A stretch of 64,000 nucleotides of DNA from Blattamonas nauphoetae (GCA_033064195.1 JARBJD010000153.1:1-64000); one strand, 5' to 3'. Positions 1-12,068 are shown, counted from the stretch's first letter. Notes: generated by a model not told the origin, from the sequence alone. Made by a program: numbers and translations.

Positions 1-962
1 TAAGGCACAAGGTCAGAAACTAACATTTTCAGGAGCTAGTAGCTCAGTGGGTATGTTCCAGTGTCCACCCGTTTCTAGGGGTGGTTCGATTCAGGCGAGG
101 GGCAATCAATTTCAAAAAAGAAAAAAGTTTCATGCCAAAACAATTTCAAAAATTTAAAAAAATTCAAAATTCACAAAAATTCAAAAACAATACTTAGGAA
201 AATTTCCAAAATTCAAAATTCCAAATTCAAAAATTCAAAATTCAAAAATTTAAAAATTCAAAGGATTCAAAGGATTCAAAATTCAAAGGAATTTCCAAAA
301 AGTTGGTATGATACCTCGACGTAATTTCCCTTGATACTCAGGCAAAATGGTGCCCTCGTGGCTAATGCGTGGGAACGAATTGAAGGTTGGATTGGAGCGG
401 GACGAGCTGGGAGGCTGTCCCCGAGGGTTCACTGAATGACCGTAAATCATGCCCCCAATACCTTAACCCTTCAAGGAATTCGCCAGCAGTAGTCATTGAG
501 TAGGATCATGATAGAATGATCCACAAAGGAGTATCGGGTTGTCTCAGTTAGAGACTTCGAACCCTCACAGGGTGAGAGTCCTACGGTACAATCATACAAA
601 CTTGAAAAATTGAATGATGAATGAATGAATGATTGAAAAATGAATGAATGAAGAAGTCGAAAGTAGGCACTGCAAAGTAGAAAGAAACAAAAAGGAAGAA
701 GCAAGATGAATGCCGGCACAACAAGGAAGAATCAAGGAACAAGAAATAAAAGTTCCAACACCTCACTTCACATTTCATTTATGTTTTTATTTTTGATTTT
801 TAATTTGTATTAAATCACAACAGTGAATACTACATATGTCTCGCTAAAGACTTCGAACCCTCCAAAGGGGGAGTGAAAACGTCGAACAGATGCCAAGCAA
901 GCTTTGATTCAGTCAATGAAAGAAGAGAACTGTGAACTTGTCTCTGAGTATGTCAGACATAA
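1..962 (+). repeat. Left terminal inverted repeat of the Polinton
   Basis: The reverse complement of 24443-25450 matches this stretch from the first base to the ATGTCAGACATA block near 950-962. It contains a tRNA-like head (about 32-95), a simple-sequence tract built from ATTCAAA-type units (about 130-300), a GAATGAAT-type microsatellite (about 612-655) and a TTTTTATTTTT stretch near 785. A block around 385-440 is diverged between the two ends. The apparent open frame at 471-719 lies entirely in the repeat, occurs in both ends, and looks non-coding. Confidence 0.92.
32..98 (+). other. tRNA-like head of the left TIR with Pol III boxes A and B
   Basis: TAGCTCAGTGG at 40-50 matches the internal box A of tRNA genes and GGTTCGATTC at 83-92 matches box B. 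The sequence between them does not fold into a normal cloverleaf and the ends do not pair as an acceptor stem, so this is not a working tRNA. It is either a tRNA-derived relic or a Pol III promoter carried by the terminal repeat. Confidence 0.6.
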
Positions 963-1282
963 GATCCCAGTCATCTATGTTCATGAAGGTGTTGAGTGGA
1001 GGAAAACCAAAGTTGTGGAATCAAGGAAACAGACCACACATGTCACAACGTCGACACTACACTCAATCGTTTGTTGAGAATGAACTGAGGAAGTACAACT
1101 GTGAGCTCGTTGGTGAGTACAAGCAGGTTCTGACTCCATTCACATATCGGGTGATTGGTGGATCTGAAGTTTTCAAAGTGCGACTAGATTCCTGGCTAAA
1201 GGCAAAGAAGAAGCCACATTTGAGGAAGCCAAAACAATCACTCAACTTTTTTGATTTTTATTTTTTCATTCGTAGTAAATGA
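932..1282 (+). CDS. Small Polinton ORF just inside the left TIR
   Basis: A short open frame starts at the inner edge of the terminal repeat. Two related units are visible in the DNA, around 930-1020 and 1085-1200; each has an asparagine-cysteine-glutamate-leucine-valine run followed by a conserved glutamate-tyrosine. The spacing recalls small repeated domains seen near endonuclease genes in large viruses, but this is only a resemblance. The reading frame may not be the original one. No function is assigned. Confidence 0.35.
   Translation: MNLSLSMSDIRSQSSMFMKVLSGGKPKLWNQGNRPHMSQRRHYTQSFVENELRKYNCELVGEYKQVLTPFTYRVIGGSEVFKVRLDSWLKAKKKPHLRKPKQSLNFFDFYFFIRSK
1255..1266 (+). promoter_or_regulatory. 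T-rich start-proximal motif before the polymerase region
   Basis: TTTTTATTTTTT ends 12 bases before the first ATG of the polymerase region. The same motif, at a similar distance, precedes the other plus-strand Polinton genes, which suggests a shared promoter or initiator. Confidence 0.55.
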
Positions 1283-4200
1283 CACAACTCTGGAAAGTGA
1301 AGCAACAAATCAGAGAAGTTAGAGAACTATTTCCAATTACTCACTTCGCATTTACCGATGGTCGAACATACAAACCTGACAGCCCAAACAAGCAACATCA
1401 CTATTCATTTCTCCTGGCAATGCTTCAACACCCAGATGTTGGATATCGAAATCCTAATCCAACAGCATATCTTAATATCACTTTAATACCGAAATTCCTG
1501 AACGAAGTGAGACATCAACGACAAATTGAACAACAACTGTTAATTCAGAAACAGAATGAACAGAACAACAACACAATGATGAATGAAGAGGATAAAAACG
1601 TTATCATCATTGACATGAAAGCAAATCCAAGAGTGAACGAAACTGAATTGAAGAAGCAAGTGTTCAAGATCACACGGAAGCTAAAATCAATTGAGGAGAA
1701 GCTGATGGATCACTGGATGAAGAATCTGTTGATCATTCAGAAGAAGAATGAACAAATGGAATCAAGAACAGTGAAGTCATTCACTGGATTCAATGAATGT
1801 ATCTTGCTCGCTGAACCAAGAGACAAACTTGCCTTCAACGAATGTCTGACGAACGCTCGAAAGAAGTTCAAAAAGAATGAGGTCGAGAAGGTTGAAGACA
1901 ATGGAAAACCTTATCAGCTGTACTTCCACAATCATCTGAAGAATGTTGAGGAAATCAGAACCTTCATCAATACAGTGTATGAAAAAGAGAAGGATCGACC
2001 ATTCAAGATCAGTCTTGACTTCGGAAAGATTGTTGAGAGAAAAGACAAAGATGAGACACTGTACAATGATTTCAGACCAGAATTGGAGAACACATCAAAG
2101 AGTTTTCCAACAGTGATCAGAAGTGAAGCAGACATCACTGAGTATTCCAAGTATGCAATCAACCGTATCAAAGAATCACAGGAGAGAACTCTGATGGACA
2201 CCAAGACAATGTTCATAGCCTTCCACTCCATTCTGGTTGCAGTCTATCGATTCCCAGTTGCAGGAAAAGCAAATGCAATTCTCACTGAACATATCAAAAC
2301 GAGAAACATTCGGTACATTGATTCTGAGTACAACATCTGTTTCTTTCAAGCACTATCATTCCTCACTCTTCCTGAGGTTCAAGGAAAGAAGATATCCATT
2401 AAAATGAGAAACACCGAAGCATACAAACTGTTCACCAAATGGATGAATCTCACCAATCTCACGTCATGTCAACTCACTGAACACTTGCGAAAATAACCTG
2501 GATTTGATATTGCATCTGACATGGAGAAAGCAATGCAACTATTCAATATCACAGTTCATATTTATGAATACGACGAAGACAAGAAGACGTATTTCCTTAG
2601 TCAATCGTACATCAACGAGAATGATGATGCAAGAGTTCTTCCAATTCCAATGATTCCACTAACGGCAACTCTCGTTCATGTCATGTTCATTGTTGATCCT
2701 GAGAAAATCACTGGATACAAACTCTGTCCGTACTGTCAATCAAGAGGATTCCAAGTGAAGAATAAAAACTACAACAGAGATCTTGAGAAGCATCTCGCTG
2801 AGTGTAAAGAACTTGATGGAAAACATGTGAAGAAGATCTCTCTTGATAAAACGCCAAGGCCGTATGTTCCACATATTCTTAACAACAGAACAAATGAATT
2901 TCTGATGGCACATAAGAGACAAGACGAATTCAAACCAACGCAGTACTACATCACTTATGACTTTGAAACAATGGAAGATCTCATTCTTGACAACTTGTTC
3001 TCTGATGACAATACTCAATTGATTTCACACTTGAAACCTCTCTCTGTTGCATCAGCAATCAAAACAATATCAGGAGTGAAGTCAATCTACTTTGATCTTC
3101 GAGATGGAAAGGACTTTGTGAAGCAATGGATCAGAGAACTCTTCAAGTTTGCAGAAACAGTAAGAGAGAACAATCAATGTGAAGACCCAGAGATTCCTTC
3201 ACAGAATGAAGTCAGTGTGATTGGATTTAACAGTTCCAGATTCGACATCAATCTCATATTCCGTGATCTCGTTGACAAGGATTGGAAAGTGGTGAGCTTC
3301 CTTGGATCAACAACAAAGTACAAACAAGTGCTGATCCGACATGAGAAAACACAACAGGTACTTCGGTTTATTGACATGATGTCGTACACAGGACCAATGT
3401 CTTTGGATAATGCAGTGAAGGCTTTTGGAGGAAACACGACACTGCAGAAATCATTCTTTGCGTACGAATCATTTGATTCATCAGATTACGATACAGTGCT
3501 GAGCAAACAAGAACCATTCTCCAGATTTGAATTCTACTCCAGTCTGAACAACAGTGAAATGTCCGACCGCGAATACCTATTGTACCTTGATGACTGGAAC
3601 AAACAAGGATTCAAGAACCGTTGGGAATACCTCAAATTCTACAACATTCGAGACGTCGAATGCATGATTGCACCACTGGATAATCTGATCGATCTGAACT
3701 TCCAATACAAAGTGGACATGTTGCACAATCTCTCATTGTCAGCAAATGCTTCTGCAATCAAGTATGCATGTGCCTACAAAGACTTTGATATTGATGCTGA
3801 CTACAACGAATGCGACGAATCTGGACCAATCAAAATCACGAAACAATACTGGAAATACAAAGTTGAAGGATACAGGTATCAAGACCAGAAAGCTCATCGC
3901 AATACCACCAACAATGTCACTGAAGCAGACTACGATTGGTATGTTCAACAATGCAAGAGAGTTTGTTTCATCTGCAAATGTCACTTCTCACAAGCAGTTC
4001 GACCAACGTTGGACAGAATCGACAATTCAAAAGGACATTCAAAGAGAACGTGAAGATCTGCTGTGATTATTGTAACACCTACAAGTCAGACAAAGATGAA
4101 CATCTCACAAGATTGAGAATTCAACTGAAGAAGTATTGCATCTGGAAATCATTCCCAATGACTCTGACACACGAGCAAACATATCACAAACTGAGAGCAG

Positions 4201-5682
4201 CAGTGACTGGTGGATTATCGAATGTTCAACATCGACATAACATCAAAGACGTGACTCCAATCAATCACTTCAAGTATGAAGACGGTAAGGTTATTTCCAA
4301 AGATACAGAACATAAAATGACTCATGTTTGTGGTGTTGATTTCAATTCACTTTATCCAAGTGCTTTCTCATCAATCAAGAACAAGTACAATCCATGCACA
4401 AAACACAGAATGTATATGCCAGGAAGATGTTTGTACACAGCAACAGGAGATAAAGAATGTCGGGGAGATCATCGAGAACAAGAATCAGAAGACATTGTTC
4501 GTTGCAGAACTGAAAGGACACATCGATGAAAAGTACATAAATGATTTTATAAACTTCCCACCAATCTTCAGAAACATCACTGTCAATACGACAGAAGAGA
4601 ACATTGGAGAGAAGACCTATTCGTTGATGAAGAAACATGGATTGAAGACTGATGACAAACAACGGAAGCGAACCCAACTCTTGAGCACACACGATCAGTA
4701 TATGTTCTTTTCGACATACTATCTGTGGTTCCTCATCGACTAGTCACTTCATCGTCGACGACATTAAGAGTGTGATGGTGTTCTCGAGACATGCTGGATT
4801 TGAACCATTTGTGACATCGTTCATGAATGATCGAATTGAAGCAATGAAGGTTGGAAACAAAGGAAAAGAACAATTTTGTAAGACCAACCTCAATGGAAGT
4901 TACGGATATGATGGAATGAACACTGAGAAGTACAACTCAATCACAATCTGCAATGAGAAGAGAACATACTTAAACAAATGATGAAAGGATTTGTAGCGAC
5001 AAGAGAGATCAATGAGGACAACTACATTGTGATTGAAGACAGAGAGAAAGCATCATGCAAGACATGTCTGGAAGAAGCTGTATTCACACTCGACAATGCC
5101 AAGTTCTGGTATCTGAATTTCATCTACAACTTCATGTACAAATGCCTAGACATGAACAAGATTCACTTCTGTGAGGGAGATACTGATTCTGCATACTGGG
5201 CAATTGGTGGAGAACCAAATGCAGGTATTCATCAACAATTTGATCACGTGATTGCCGACAAGGAATTTTATGATGCACACAAATATGAATGGTTTCCCAA
5301 TCCTGAAAAAGGAGTTGATGATGAGAAGAAGTTGTTGGGATTAGCAATTGAGAAGGAAGGTGAACAGATGATTTGTCTTGCACCCAAGTGCTACTCACTA
5401 GATGAGAAATGCAAGATTAAAGGAGTGTCTCTGAAGAAAACAAACATCACGAGTGACGACTATGTGAAGTGCCTGAATGGAGAGAAGACTGTGACAACAA
5501 CATTGAACTTCCAGACGAGAAGAGTCGTGAGCGATGAGGACAGCAATGGATTTGAGATAGCCAAAATACAACAACAGAAACTCAGTCTCAGTGGAATTCA
5601 TCTGAAGGCAATCGTACTTGAAAATGAATCATGTCCTCCATTCATTCATGGACTGAAAGCTACTGATTATATTCTTGAATAA
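1279..5682 (+). pseudogene. Protein-primed DNA polymerase B (pPolB) of the Polinton, broken
   Basis: This region encodes the replicative polymerase of the Polinton. Landmarks in order are an N-terminal region with a long charged, coiled stretch (about 1500-2230), a CxxC zinc-like pair near 2725-2740, the Exo I motif YDFET near 2955, an HNH-like segment rich in cysteine around 3970-4080, polymerase motif A DFNSLYPS near 4338, a motif B-like segment with NGSYGYDG near 4890, and motif C GDTDSAYW near 5178. Protein-primed family B polymerases copy linear DNA from a terminal protein, which fits the linear, TIR-ended element. The coding sequence is broken, with about four or five breaks, so no active enzyme is expected from this copy. 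Confidence 0.92.
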
Positions 5683-5690
5683 ACACAAAC

Positions 5691-5699
5691 TTTATTTTT
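5691..5699 (+). promoter_or_regulatory. T-rich start-proximal motif
   Basis: TTTATTTTT ends 6 bases before the ATG at 5706. It is another copy of the motif shared by the Polinton genes. Confidence 0.45.
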
Positions 5700-5705
5700 G
5701 TAGAA

Positions 5706-6125
5706 ATGACTAGACCGTTTTTGAATTCAACACAAATTGATCGAATAGTGAAGAACCTCCTGGACAACACGTTCCATTCCAAGACAAAAATATTCACAGT
5801 CATACTTACGTTTTCCCAGCTTGTACCAACCTATCATGTCAATGATTCAAATGGACAATACGACGCAAATGATGAGACATACTTCAATGATTGGCTGAAT
5901 GGAGAATTACCTCCTGATTTAAACATTGCTGATGGAAAAATAGTTGTTCAAAGATTTGTGAAACAATTCACCGGATGGATCCTTTGCAACAACACTGCAA
6001 GACAAGCGTACAGAGCATATCAACAGTATTATCAGGAAGCACAGAATATTCATTTTAATCAACCACCAGCCATCGTAATTCCAACACTATCTCCGGAGTC
6101 AAAAATCACAACCATTACCTATTGA
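5706..6125 (+). CDS. Polinton hypothetical protein, 139 residues
   Basis: This open frame follows the polymerase region by about 20 bases and has the T-rich motif before its ATG. The protein is polar, with a tryptophan-leucine-asparagine-glycine-glutamate-leucine-proline-proline stretch and a TGW(I/L)LC segment near the middle. No family is recognised. Its position between polymerase and integrase, in the same direction, suggests co-expression with them. Confidence 0.6.
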   Translation: MTRPFLNSTQIDRIVKNLLDNTFHSKTKIFTVILTFSQLVPTYHVNDSNGQYDANDETYFNDWLNGELPPDLNIADGKIVVQRFVKQFTGWILCNNTARQAYRAYQQYYQEAQNIHFNQPPAIVIPTLSPESKITTITY

Positions 6126-6198
6126 AACACCTGAATCTCCAATCATTCCTGGACAGAAGAGAAACCCGACATCAATTGGTTCAGAATATGAATTCCCA

Positions 6199-7644
6199 AT
6201 GATAGAGATGAGGTTTGAAGATGATGATCTACTGATCCCCAAGTCACCAGATCCACAAACAATTGTGAAGATTGACAAAGGTTTTGTGCCATATGTGAGA
6301 GAGATCAACAAGGTCGAACCAACGACAAGGCAAGTCCTGGGAATGTTGGAACGAGTGAAAGGCTATTTTGACCATCAACAGAAGGACAATTCAGAGGAGG
6401 AACAAATCAAAGCAGAGAATTCAATGATGGACAATCAACAGAAAATGGAACAATTCATTGACAAACAGATCGTTGAATCAAAGAAACTGAATAGAAATAT
6501 GTTTATTCTTTCACATGTACGCAGAACTCTCGGAAATGACGAAACTGAGTTCATTTTAGCACATCCTAAACAAATCCCATTTGGTGGAAGATCATTTCAG
6601 GAATGGTACGATGAATATGTTCACCGATGGGATTCTACACATCCTCGGAAAATAAGGAGGGAACAAGGAGGTAACACATTGATGATTGATCAACCAACAA
6701 TTCAGAGAACAACAGAGAAGATACAATATCCATTTCGATCAAAGATGCAATTCATGTCCAAAGATATCACTGGAGATTCAGAAAAGACAGCAGACAAAAG
6801 GGTTCCTCAGAAGTGTGACAGACCTTACTTTTCTCCCAAGTTTGGATCCTGGGAAATTGATCTTGTCTTTATTCAATCACCAACGTCGAAAACAGTTCTT
6901 CAGATTTACCTATTTGCCATCAACATAAACACTAAGTACCTTGTAGTAATTCCAGTTCTGGATAAATCATGGAGCAAAGTCAAGACTGCAATCAATGATC
7001 TGATTAACCATCGTGGTGTTCAAGTTAACAACATTCGTGGTGGTGGAGAAGCAGCATGGACAAGCGGAGAAGCACAAACGTATTTTGAGGAACAAAAAGT
7101 CAGCACATATTTCACGAGTTCACCATTCACAAATCACAACAGAATTGTCGATCGAGTGATTAGAACAATAAGAGATGGATTCCAAGACAATGCAACACAG
7201 ATGGCCAATCATTCGCTGATGAATCAGATGGTGGAATACTACAACATGACTCCACATCGAGCATACTGGAATAAATTCACTCCACAGCAAGCACAAAACA
7301 ATCGTGAAATCGAAGCACTGTACATCTCCAGTTGCGAAGAGTAATTGAAGAACATTCAACGACAGCAGACTACACAGCTGCTTTGGAGATACAAACCAGG
7401 AAACATTCTGTTGATTCACCTTGACTTGAACAAGACTGTTGCTAAGTTTCAGAAGAAACGAAGACAGTTTCAATTTGTTGGACAATTCATTGAGTACAAA
7501 CACGGAAATGTGGTGGCAAAACTTCTGAATGGACTCACATGTCTACCAAAAATAGTGTACGTTCCCATTCAACACACAAAGTTCCATGCAGACTCAATTG
7601 ACAATTTAACTCCTGAGTTCATGAATGAGTTCAATTTAGTTTAA
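6199..7644 (+). pseudogene. Polinton integrase (rve family), broken
   Basis: The region resembles the retroviral-type integrase of Polintons. It has a helical N-terminal part, a catalytic-core start with WEIDLVFI near 6851, a core segment ending in HNRIVDRVIRTIRD near 7136-7177, an NMTPHRAYW segment near 7243, and a basic C-terminal part (7380-7640) with WRYKPGN and VAKLL blocks, like the SH3/chromo-like tail of these enzymes. The integrase would insert the linear element and make the short target duplication. The coding sequence is broken, with about one break. Confidence 0.85.
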
Positions 7645-7661
7645 ATCAAAACTGTTTCGAA

Positions 7662-7671
7662 TTTTTTTATT
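7662..7671 (+). promoter_or_regulatory. T-rich start-proximal motif
   Basis: TTTTTTTATT ends 8 bases before the ATG at 7680, in the same arrangement as at the other Polinton genes. Confidence 0.45.
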
Positions 7672-7679
7672 CCATTGAA

Positions 7680-8039
7680 ATGTCATCCCTGAAAATTTTA
7701 GAACCGTTTGATCCTGAACAGAAATGTTTTGAAAACATCTATGACTTTCAGAGACATTTGGAAAAGAACAGAGAAGAACTGAATAAATACACAACTCAGA
7801 AACTGAATAGGTTAATCAGAATCGATGGATACAGAATCACAAAAAAAAGAGGTGAGATTGCTCTGAGGAAATCCAGTTCAGAGAACATCGGTGACTCCAA
7901 CTCACTTTCGATTGATCAGAGACTTTCAGACATTGAAGAATCAATTCGAGCGTTGACAGAGACTCTCAGTATGAGGCTTCGAAGTCTTGACGAGACTATT
8001 GGTAACCTTATCCAAGAGTTAACGGACAGTTCGGTTTAA
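7680..8039 (+). CDS. Polinton small coiled-coil protein, 119 residues
   Basis: This is an intact short frame with a T-rich motif before the ATG. The protein is highly charged. Residues from about 75 to the end show a heptad-like pattern (DQRLSDIEESIRALTETLSM), suggesting a short coiled coil. Family and role are unknown. Its stop lies about 60 bases from the stop of the converging ATPase gene. Confidence 0.6.
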   Translation: MSSLKILEPFDPEQKCFENIYDFQRHLEKNREELNKYTTQKLNRLIRIDGYRITKKRGEIALRKSSSENIGDSNSLSIDQRLSDIEESIRALTETLSMRLRSLDETIGNLIQELTDSSV

Positions 8040-8102
8040 ACCATCTCTGTTGATCTCAGTCAGTGCAACTCCATCAGTATTGTATCGAAGAATGATTGCT
8101 TC

Positions 8103-8930
8103 TCATTTTTGTTTTCGTTGATAGACATTCCAGAATTGTCGAATATCAATTGGTGAGTTCAACTGAGGATAGACTCTACTGATTCGTTCTTTGTTGAATC
8201 CTCCAAAGATCCACATTGAATCAATGCTTGACTTCATATCTGCTGACAAACTGAACAGCTCATGCATCGTCAGAAAGAATGTGAATTTCGGTTGTCGATT
8301 CTCCAATATTAAGTCCATCATTGTCATTCTATTTTTGGATGTTCTTCGTTCACCTAGGATTCTGCGACAGTCATCAAGGAGAATAATTGTTTGGAGATTC
8401 TTCACTGAGAAATCATCAATGTATAGAGCATCGAACAGTTCATCTCGACACTCATCAGTATTGCGATCTTGCCACTGGTTGTCTATGATCTCTTCAAAGG
8501 CTGCTTTTGATTCAGAGAGTTCCAACAGAAACGGTAGTGCATCTTCATATTTGACTTTCACATAAGGTACGTTCGGTATTGGTTTGAATTTGTCGAAGGT
8601 TGGATCAATGTTCATATCAGTGACGAAGACAAACAAATGGAATAGTTCATTCCGAACTTGAACATTCTGGAGCTTGGCAACCTCTCGAAGAGCATTGAAT
8701 GTTTTTCCACTTCCTCTGTTACCAACGAGGACATTAACACTGTTGCGATTGAAATTTAGGTCGGGATGAATCTGTGATTGAACTTCATGAGAAACATTCC
8801 TACTAGATGCTTCACTCAGTTTTGCATTCACGTATGCTGTAAGAGAAGAGGGTTCCACCCTCCGCGAAACCAAAGGTTTTGTTGTTGAAGATACGGGCTG
8901 TGCCCTCAGAATGGAATTCGTTCTTTTCAT
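8103..8930 (-). CDS. Polinton packaging ATPase (FtsK/HerA, A32-like)
   Basis: The 275-residue protein has a Walker A motif VGNRGSGKT at about residues 69-77 and a Walker B-like IILLDD at about residues 182-187, followed by a conserved arginine-rich sensor region (GERRTSKNR). These are the features of the A32-type genome-packaging ATPases of Polintons, adenovirus-like elements and large DNA viruses. It is the only main Polinton gene here on the minus strand. Its start faces the next gene across about 60 bases, so the two may share a divergent promoter. The frame looks whole. Confidence 0.88.
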   Translation of the reverse strand: MKRTNSILRAQPVSSTTKPLVSRRVEPSSLTAYVNAKLSEASSRNVSHEVQSQIHPDLNFNRNSVNVLVGNRGSGKTFNALREVAKLQNVQVRNELFHLFVFVTDMNIDPTFDKFKPIPNVPYVKVKYEDALPFLLELSESKAAFEEIIDNQWQDRNTDECRDELFDALYIDDFSVKNLQTIILLDDCRRILGERRTSKNRMTMMDLILENRQPKFTFFLTMHELFSLSADMKSSIDSMWIFGGFNKERISRVYPQLNSPIDIRQFWNVYQRKQK

Positions 8931-8961
8931 TTATGATTTCTCTCTACTTAAAATATAGTTT

Positions 8962-8976
8962 TGTATTTTTTATTTT
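8962..8976 (+). promoter_or_regulatory. T-rich motif in the divergent promoter region
   Basis: TGTATTTTTTATTTT lies 14-28 bases before the ATG at 8990 and inside the short gap that also holds the start of the ATPase gene on the other strand. Confidence 0.5.
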
Positions 8977-8989
8977 GTATGAAAACACA

Positions 8990-9937
8990 ATGTCGAAGAT
9001 ACAATACATTCCCGTCAAAAGAAAGGCACCAGCGAAGAAACCGAAACTGAGATATGATCAGGGGACAATGGATGCAATGAAAAGAATCTATGCTGATGAT
9101 GACATTCGCACCAAATTCAATTCTGCACTCAGTAGTGTTCCATCAGCGTTGGAATATAGTGCACGAACTGGACAAAACTGGGATGTCAAAATGGAAAAAT
9201 ATGGCAAGGTTCCTGATGTGATGGTCTACGACAAAGACAATGGAGATCTGGTTGCAGCAAATGGTTTCATGCTTGCATCATACAACAGTCGACCTGTCGT
9301 CGAGACATACTATTCAATGAATCCAACACCAGATATGCGAAGACAAACTCCATACTCATCATTTCGTCAAGATCATGGAAGAAGAATCAAAGCTGCACAC
9401 AACAACTTCCTCAAAACTGGAACATACGATTTACCAGGAAACTATCGTGAAGTCAACTACCAAGAAATGCAAGCACAACGATCACAACAACCTTATGCAA
9501 GAATGAAGAAAGCTGTTGGTGAATTCATGAATGATACTTTGAAGGTGTGTCGAGCCAGTCGAGAACAACCTGCAGACACTGGGAAAGGAGTGTTGGACAA
9601 TATGGTTTTCAATTCCATTCAGTCCAAAGTTGCATCAAAGATGTGGGATCAGTGGCTTGAAGATTATGTTGAAGGTTTCATCAGTTCCAATCCAGATCAT
9701 CAGAGAACGAAAGCAAGAAAAGCGTTTAAGGAACAAATTCATCCACAGTTTCTCGAAATCATCACAAAAACAGAAGATTTGCAAACTTTCCTTGGTCGTT
9801 ATTCAGCAAACATCTCCACGTTTGCGAAAGAACAGACAACTGCAGCGTACCGAACAAGAGATGTGGGTCAATACCAAACAGGATATATGCCGGAATATGC
9901 TCGATTCGCACACTTGGAGAAAGATATGAGTGATTAA
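8990..9937 (+). CDS. Polinton virion-associated-like protein, 315 residues, unknown
   Basis: The ATG at 8990 is chosen because it follows the T-rich motif and is the first methionine after it; an earlier in-frame methionine would overlap the ATPase gene. The protein begins with a lysine- and proline-rich stretch and is otherwise helical and polar, with several QQ/RQ segments. It sits where Polintons carry small structural or maturation genes. I could not recognise a protease triad or a jelly-roll fold, so the role is open. The frame looks whole. Confidence 0.6.
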   Translation: MSKIQYIPVKRKAPAKKPKLRYDQGTMDAMKRIYADDDIRTKFNSALSSVPSALEYSARTGQNWDVKMEKYGKVPDVMVYDKDNGDLVAANGFMLASYNSRPVVETYYSMNPTPDMRRQTPYSSFRQDHGRRIKAAHNNFLKTGTYDLPGNYREVNYQEMQAQRSQQPYARMKKAVGEFMNDTLKVCRASREQPADTGKGVLDNMVFNSIQSKVASKMWDQWLEDYVEGFISSNPDHQRTKARKAFKEQIHPQFLEIITKTEDLQTFLGRYSANISTFAKEQTTAAYRTRDVGQYQTGYMPEYARFAHLEKDMSD

Positions 9938-9949
9938 AAACATAAATAT

Positions 9950-9960
9950 ATTTTTTTATT
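9950..9960 (+). promoter_or_regulatory. T-rich start-proximal motif
   Basis: A run of the form ATTTTTTTATT ends about 13 bases before the ATG at 9974. It shows that a Polinton gene starts here even though little of it remains. Confidence 0.4.
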
Positions 9961-9973
9961 GTTATAGAAAGTG

Positions 9974-10225
9974 ATGCAGCCAATTCTAAGTTGTCAATTT
10001 ACGAAACACACAAGTTCTTCTTCCGTTCCAACGTCAATCACCAACAATGTCATCATCGACAATACAGGATCAACTTCGGGAAGATCTAAGCTCGAAGATC
10101 GCAATGAACATAGTGCTAATGTTGAACTAGAGAATGTTCCAGGGACATATGATCAGGGCTTTCCAAAAATACCCATAATTTTCTGGGTGATTTCGAAAAA
10201 ATGGAAAACACCAAATTGTCTTTAG
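9974..10225 (+). pseudogene. Remnant of a Polinton gene at the edge of a foreign segment
   Basis: A frame with typical Polinton composition starts after a T-rich motif, is serine- and asparagine-rich, and soon passes into sequence of different composition. It is best read as the remains of an element gene interrupted by the segment that follows. No family is recognised. Confidence 0.4.
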
Positions 10226-11867
10226 AAAACTCTGTCAAAGTAAATACATCAAAGATAGACAATAATATTATCTGAAAGTGAAAGTTTCTCCCGATTGAAT
10301 GAAAAGAAGATAATAAAGGGTAAATCTTGATCTGTCCTTCTGAATTTGAGACTAAGAATGGCGAAAGTTGTGTGAATCTTTGCGCGATTGTCGGTGATTG
10401 CGGAGGAGATGAGAGGATGTTTTCTTTCTTCTTCGTGTCATTGTTTTTAAGGAAAAGGAGAGTTTGCATGGATTGCTTGTATTAATTATTATTTTCTTCT
10501 TGTTGAGGAATGGTCTGGAATAATGGTAGTGTTGTTGTTGATCTAGTTCCTTTTTAGGGATTGTTGTGGGGAGTGTTGATACTGATGTTGATCTTGTTCT
10601 TCTTCACAGATTGTCGATGATCCTACAAAGTCGGCAAAATCCACGGACAAACGTGATGAATCCAATCGAAGTCAACACAAATAGGGACGTACAGGTCCAT
10701 ACTGTGCAATTTTTTCTCGTCTGGAATACTCGGATCATCACATCGTCTGACCCTTGTCGAACTTGGCATGATACCACCCTTTTCTCAGGCGATGATTAAT
10801 ACTGAGAACCACGAAGATATGGAGAACTAATTTCTGGTTCCAATTACTTCGATAGCAACGACTTCAAGTGTGATCTCCATTCGTCAACCTTCTCTCCCTC
10901 TAATTCACTTAATTGTAGGTTCTGGATAAAAACCAATGTTTGATACAGACGGTGTTCTGATATTTGTTGGTCCGCTCACAGCAGATCACAATCACAACAA
11001 ATATTTCGTGATGACTGGTCTCATCTGCTGCATTCCCTCGCCACTGCAAATATTGCTTTCATACGCTCACACATCTTTCTTTCCAAGACTCTGCCTTGAA
11101 TGAGATCATCTTTTAGTCAGTCTCCCACTCCTTCAAGTTATCACACAAGAGACCAAGGAATTTACTCCTCGTTTCGCTCAAACCGCGCTCTTCATCATTG
11201 CACTTGTCACCAGTTTGTCCTTCATCGCATTTTTATCGACGGATTAGTGCCCTTATTCATTCCGTTGAATTTTCTGGAGGATCCGAAACAGCTTGCTCTC
11301 CCATCGTTCAAACTCTGTATAAACGGCCTATTTCCGTCAATTGATTCCCCAAAACGTGTTAAACACTCTTTTCCCATCCTCTAAGCCACTAACGACTCGC
11401 TGTTGACCAAGTACAACCTCATGCAACTCCTCATCACCATTCTGGATCGATTCATCGACATGTGCTTCGACTTAAAACACACAATTCCTTTGATTCTTCA
11501 TCTCGTTCTCCTGGTACAACCACATTTCCTTTCAAGACTCGGATATGCTGATCGAATGCGATGGCGTGAATGTACATCTGGATATCAGCGAGAAGACCCT
11601 CAACAAGGAAATAAAAGAATCAGCCCTGGACATCATTCAGAACGCCACTCCTCCCTCACATTCCTCACTCGCAAAAATTCATTCATCCTCGTCAACCAGC
11701 ATCGCTTTCACCATCATCGAGAACATTTCAACGATGTTCATGTTCCTCTCCAGTTCTCTGTTCGCACCAACGCTTCTGGAATTGGGTAGTATCACGCCTC
11801 TTCAACTGATCCTGATTACGAGCCAGAAACAGACGAAGAGATCCACACTCATCTCCCTCCTACTTGC

Positions 11868-12068
11868 TTTACGCACACACAATCGCACCAGCACATATGC
11901 ACATCCACACACTCACGCACACACACTCCTGCACGCGCACACATACTCACTCCTGCACGCCCACACACATTCTCACGCACCCGCACGCCTGCACACTCAC
12001 GCACGCACACTCACACGCATGCACTTGCACACTCACACACGTATGCGCACACGCTCACGCACACTCCC
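11868..12068 (+). repeat. CA-rich microsatellite (degenerate CACACGCA units)
   Basis: About 200 bases consist largely of degenerate CACACA and CACGCA units. Frames through it give histidine/threonine-rich products, which is expected from the repeat and is not evidence for a gene. Confidence 0.85.

Noticed and set aside
471-778. Open frames in the left TIR (and a matching one at 24649-24945)
   Set aside because: They run through GAATGAAT-type simple sequence, occur in both TIRs as expected from the inverted repeat, and encode only phenylalanine/serine-rich strings.
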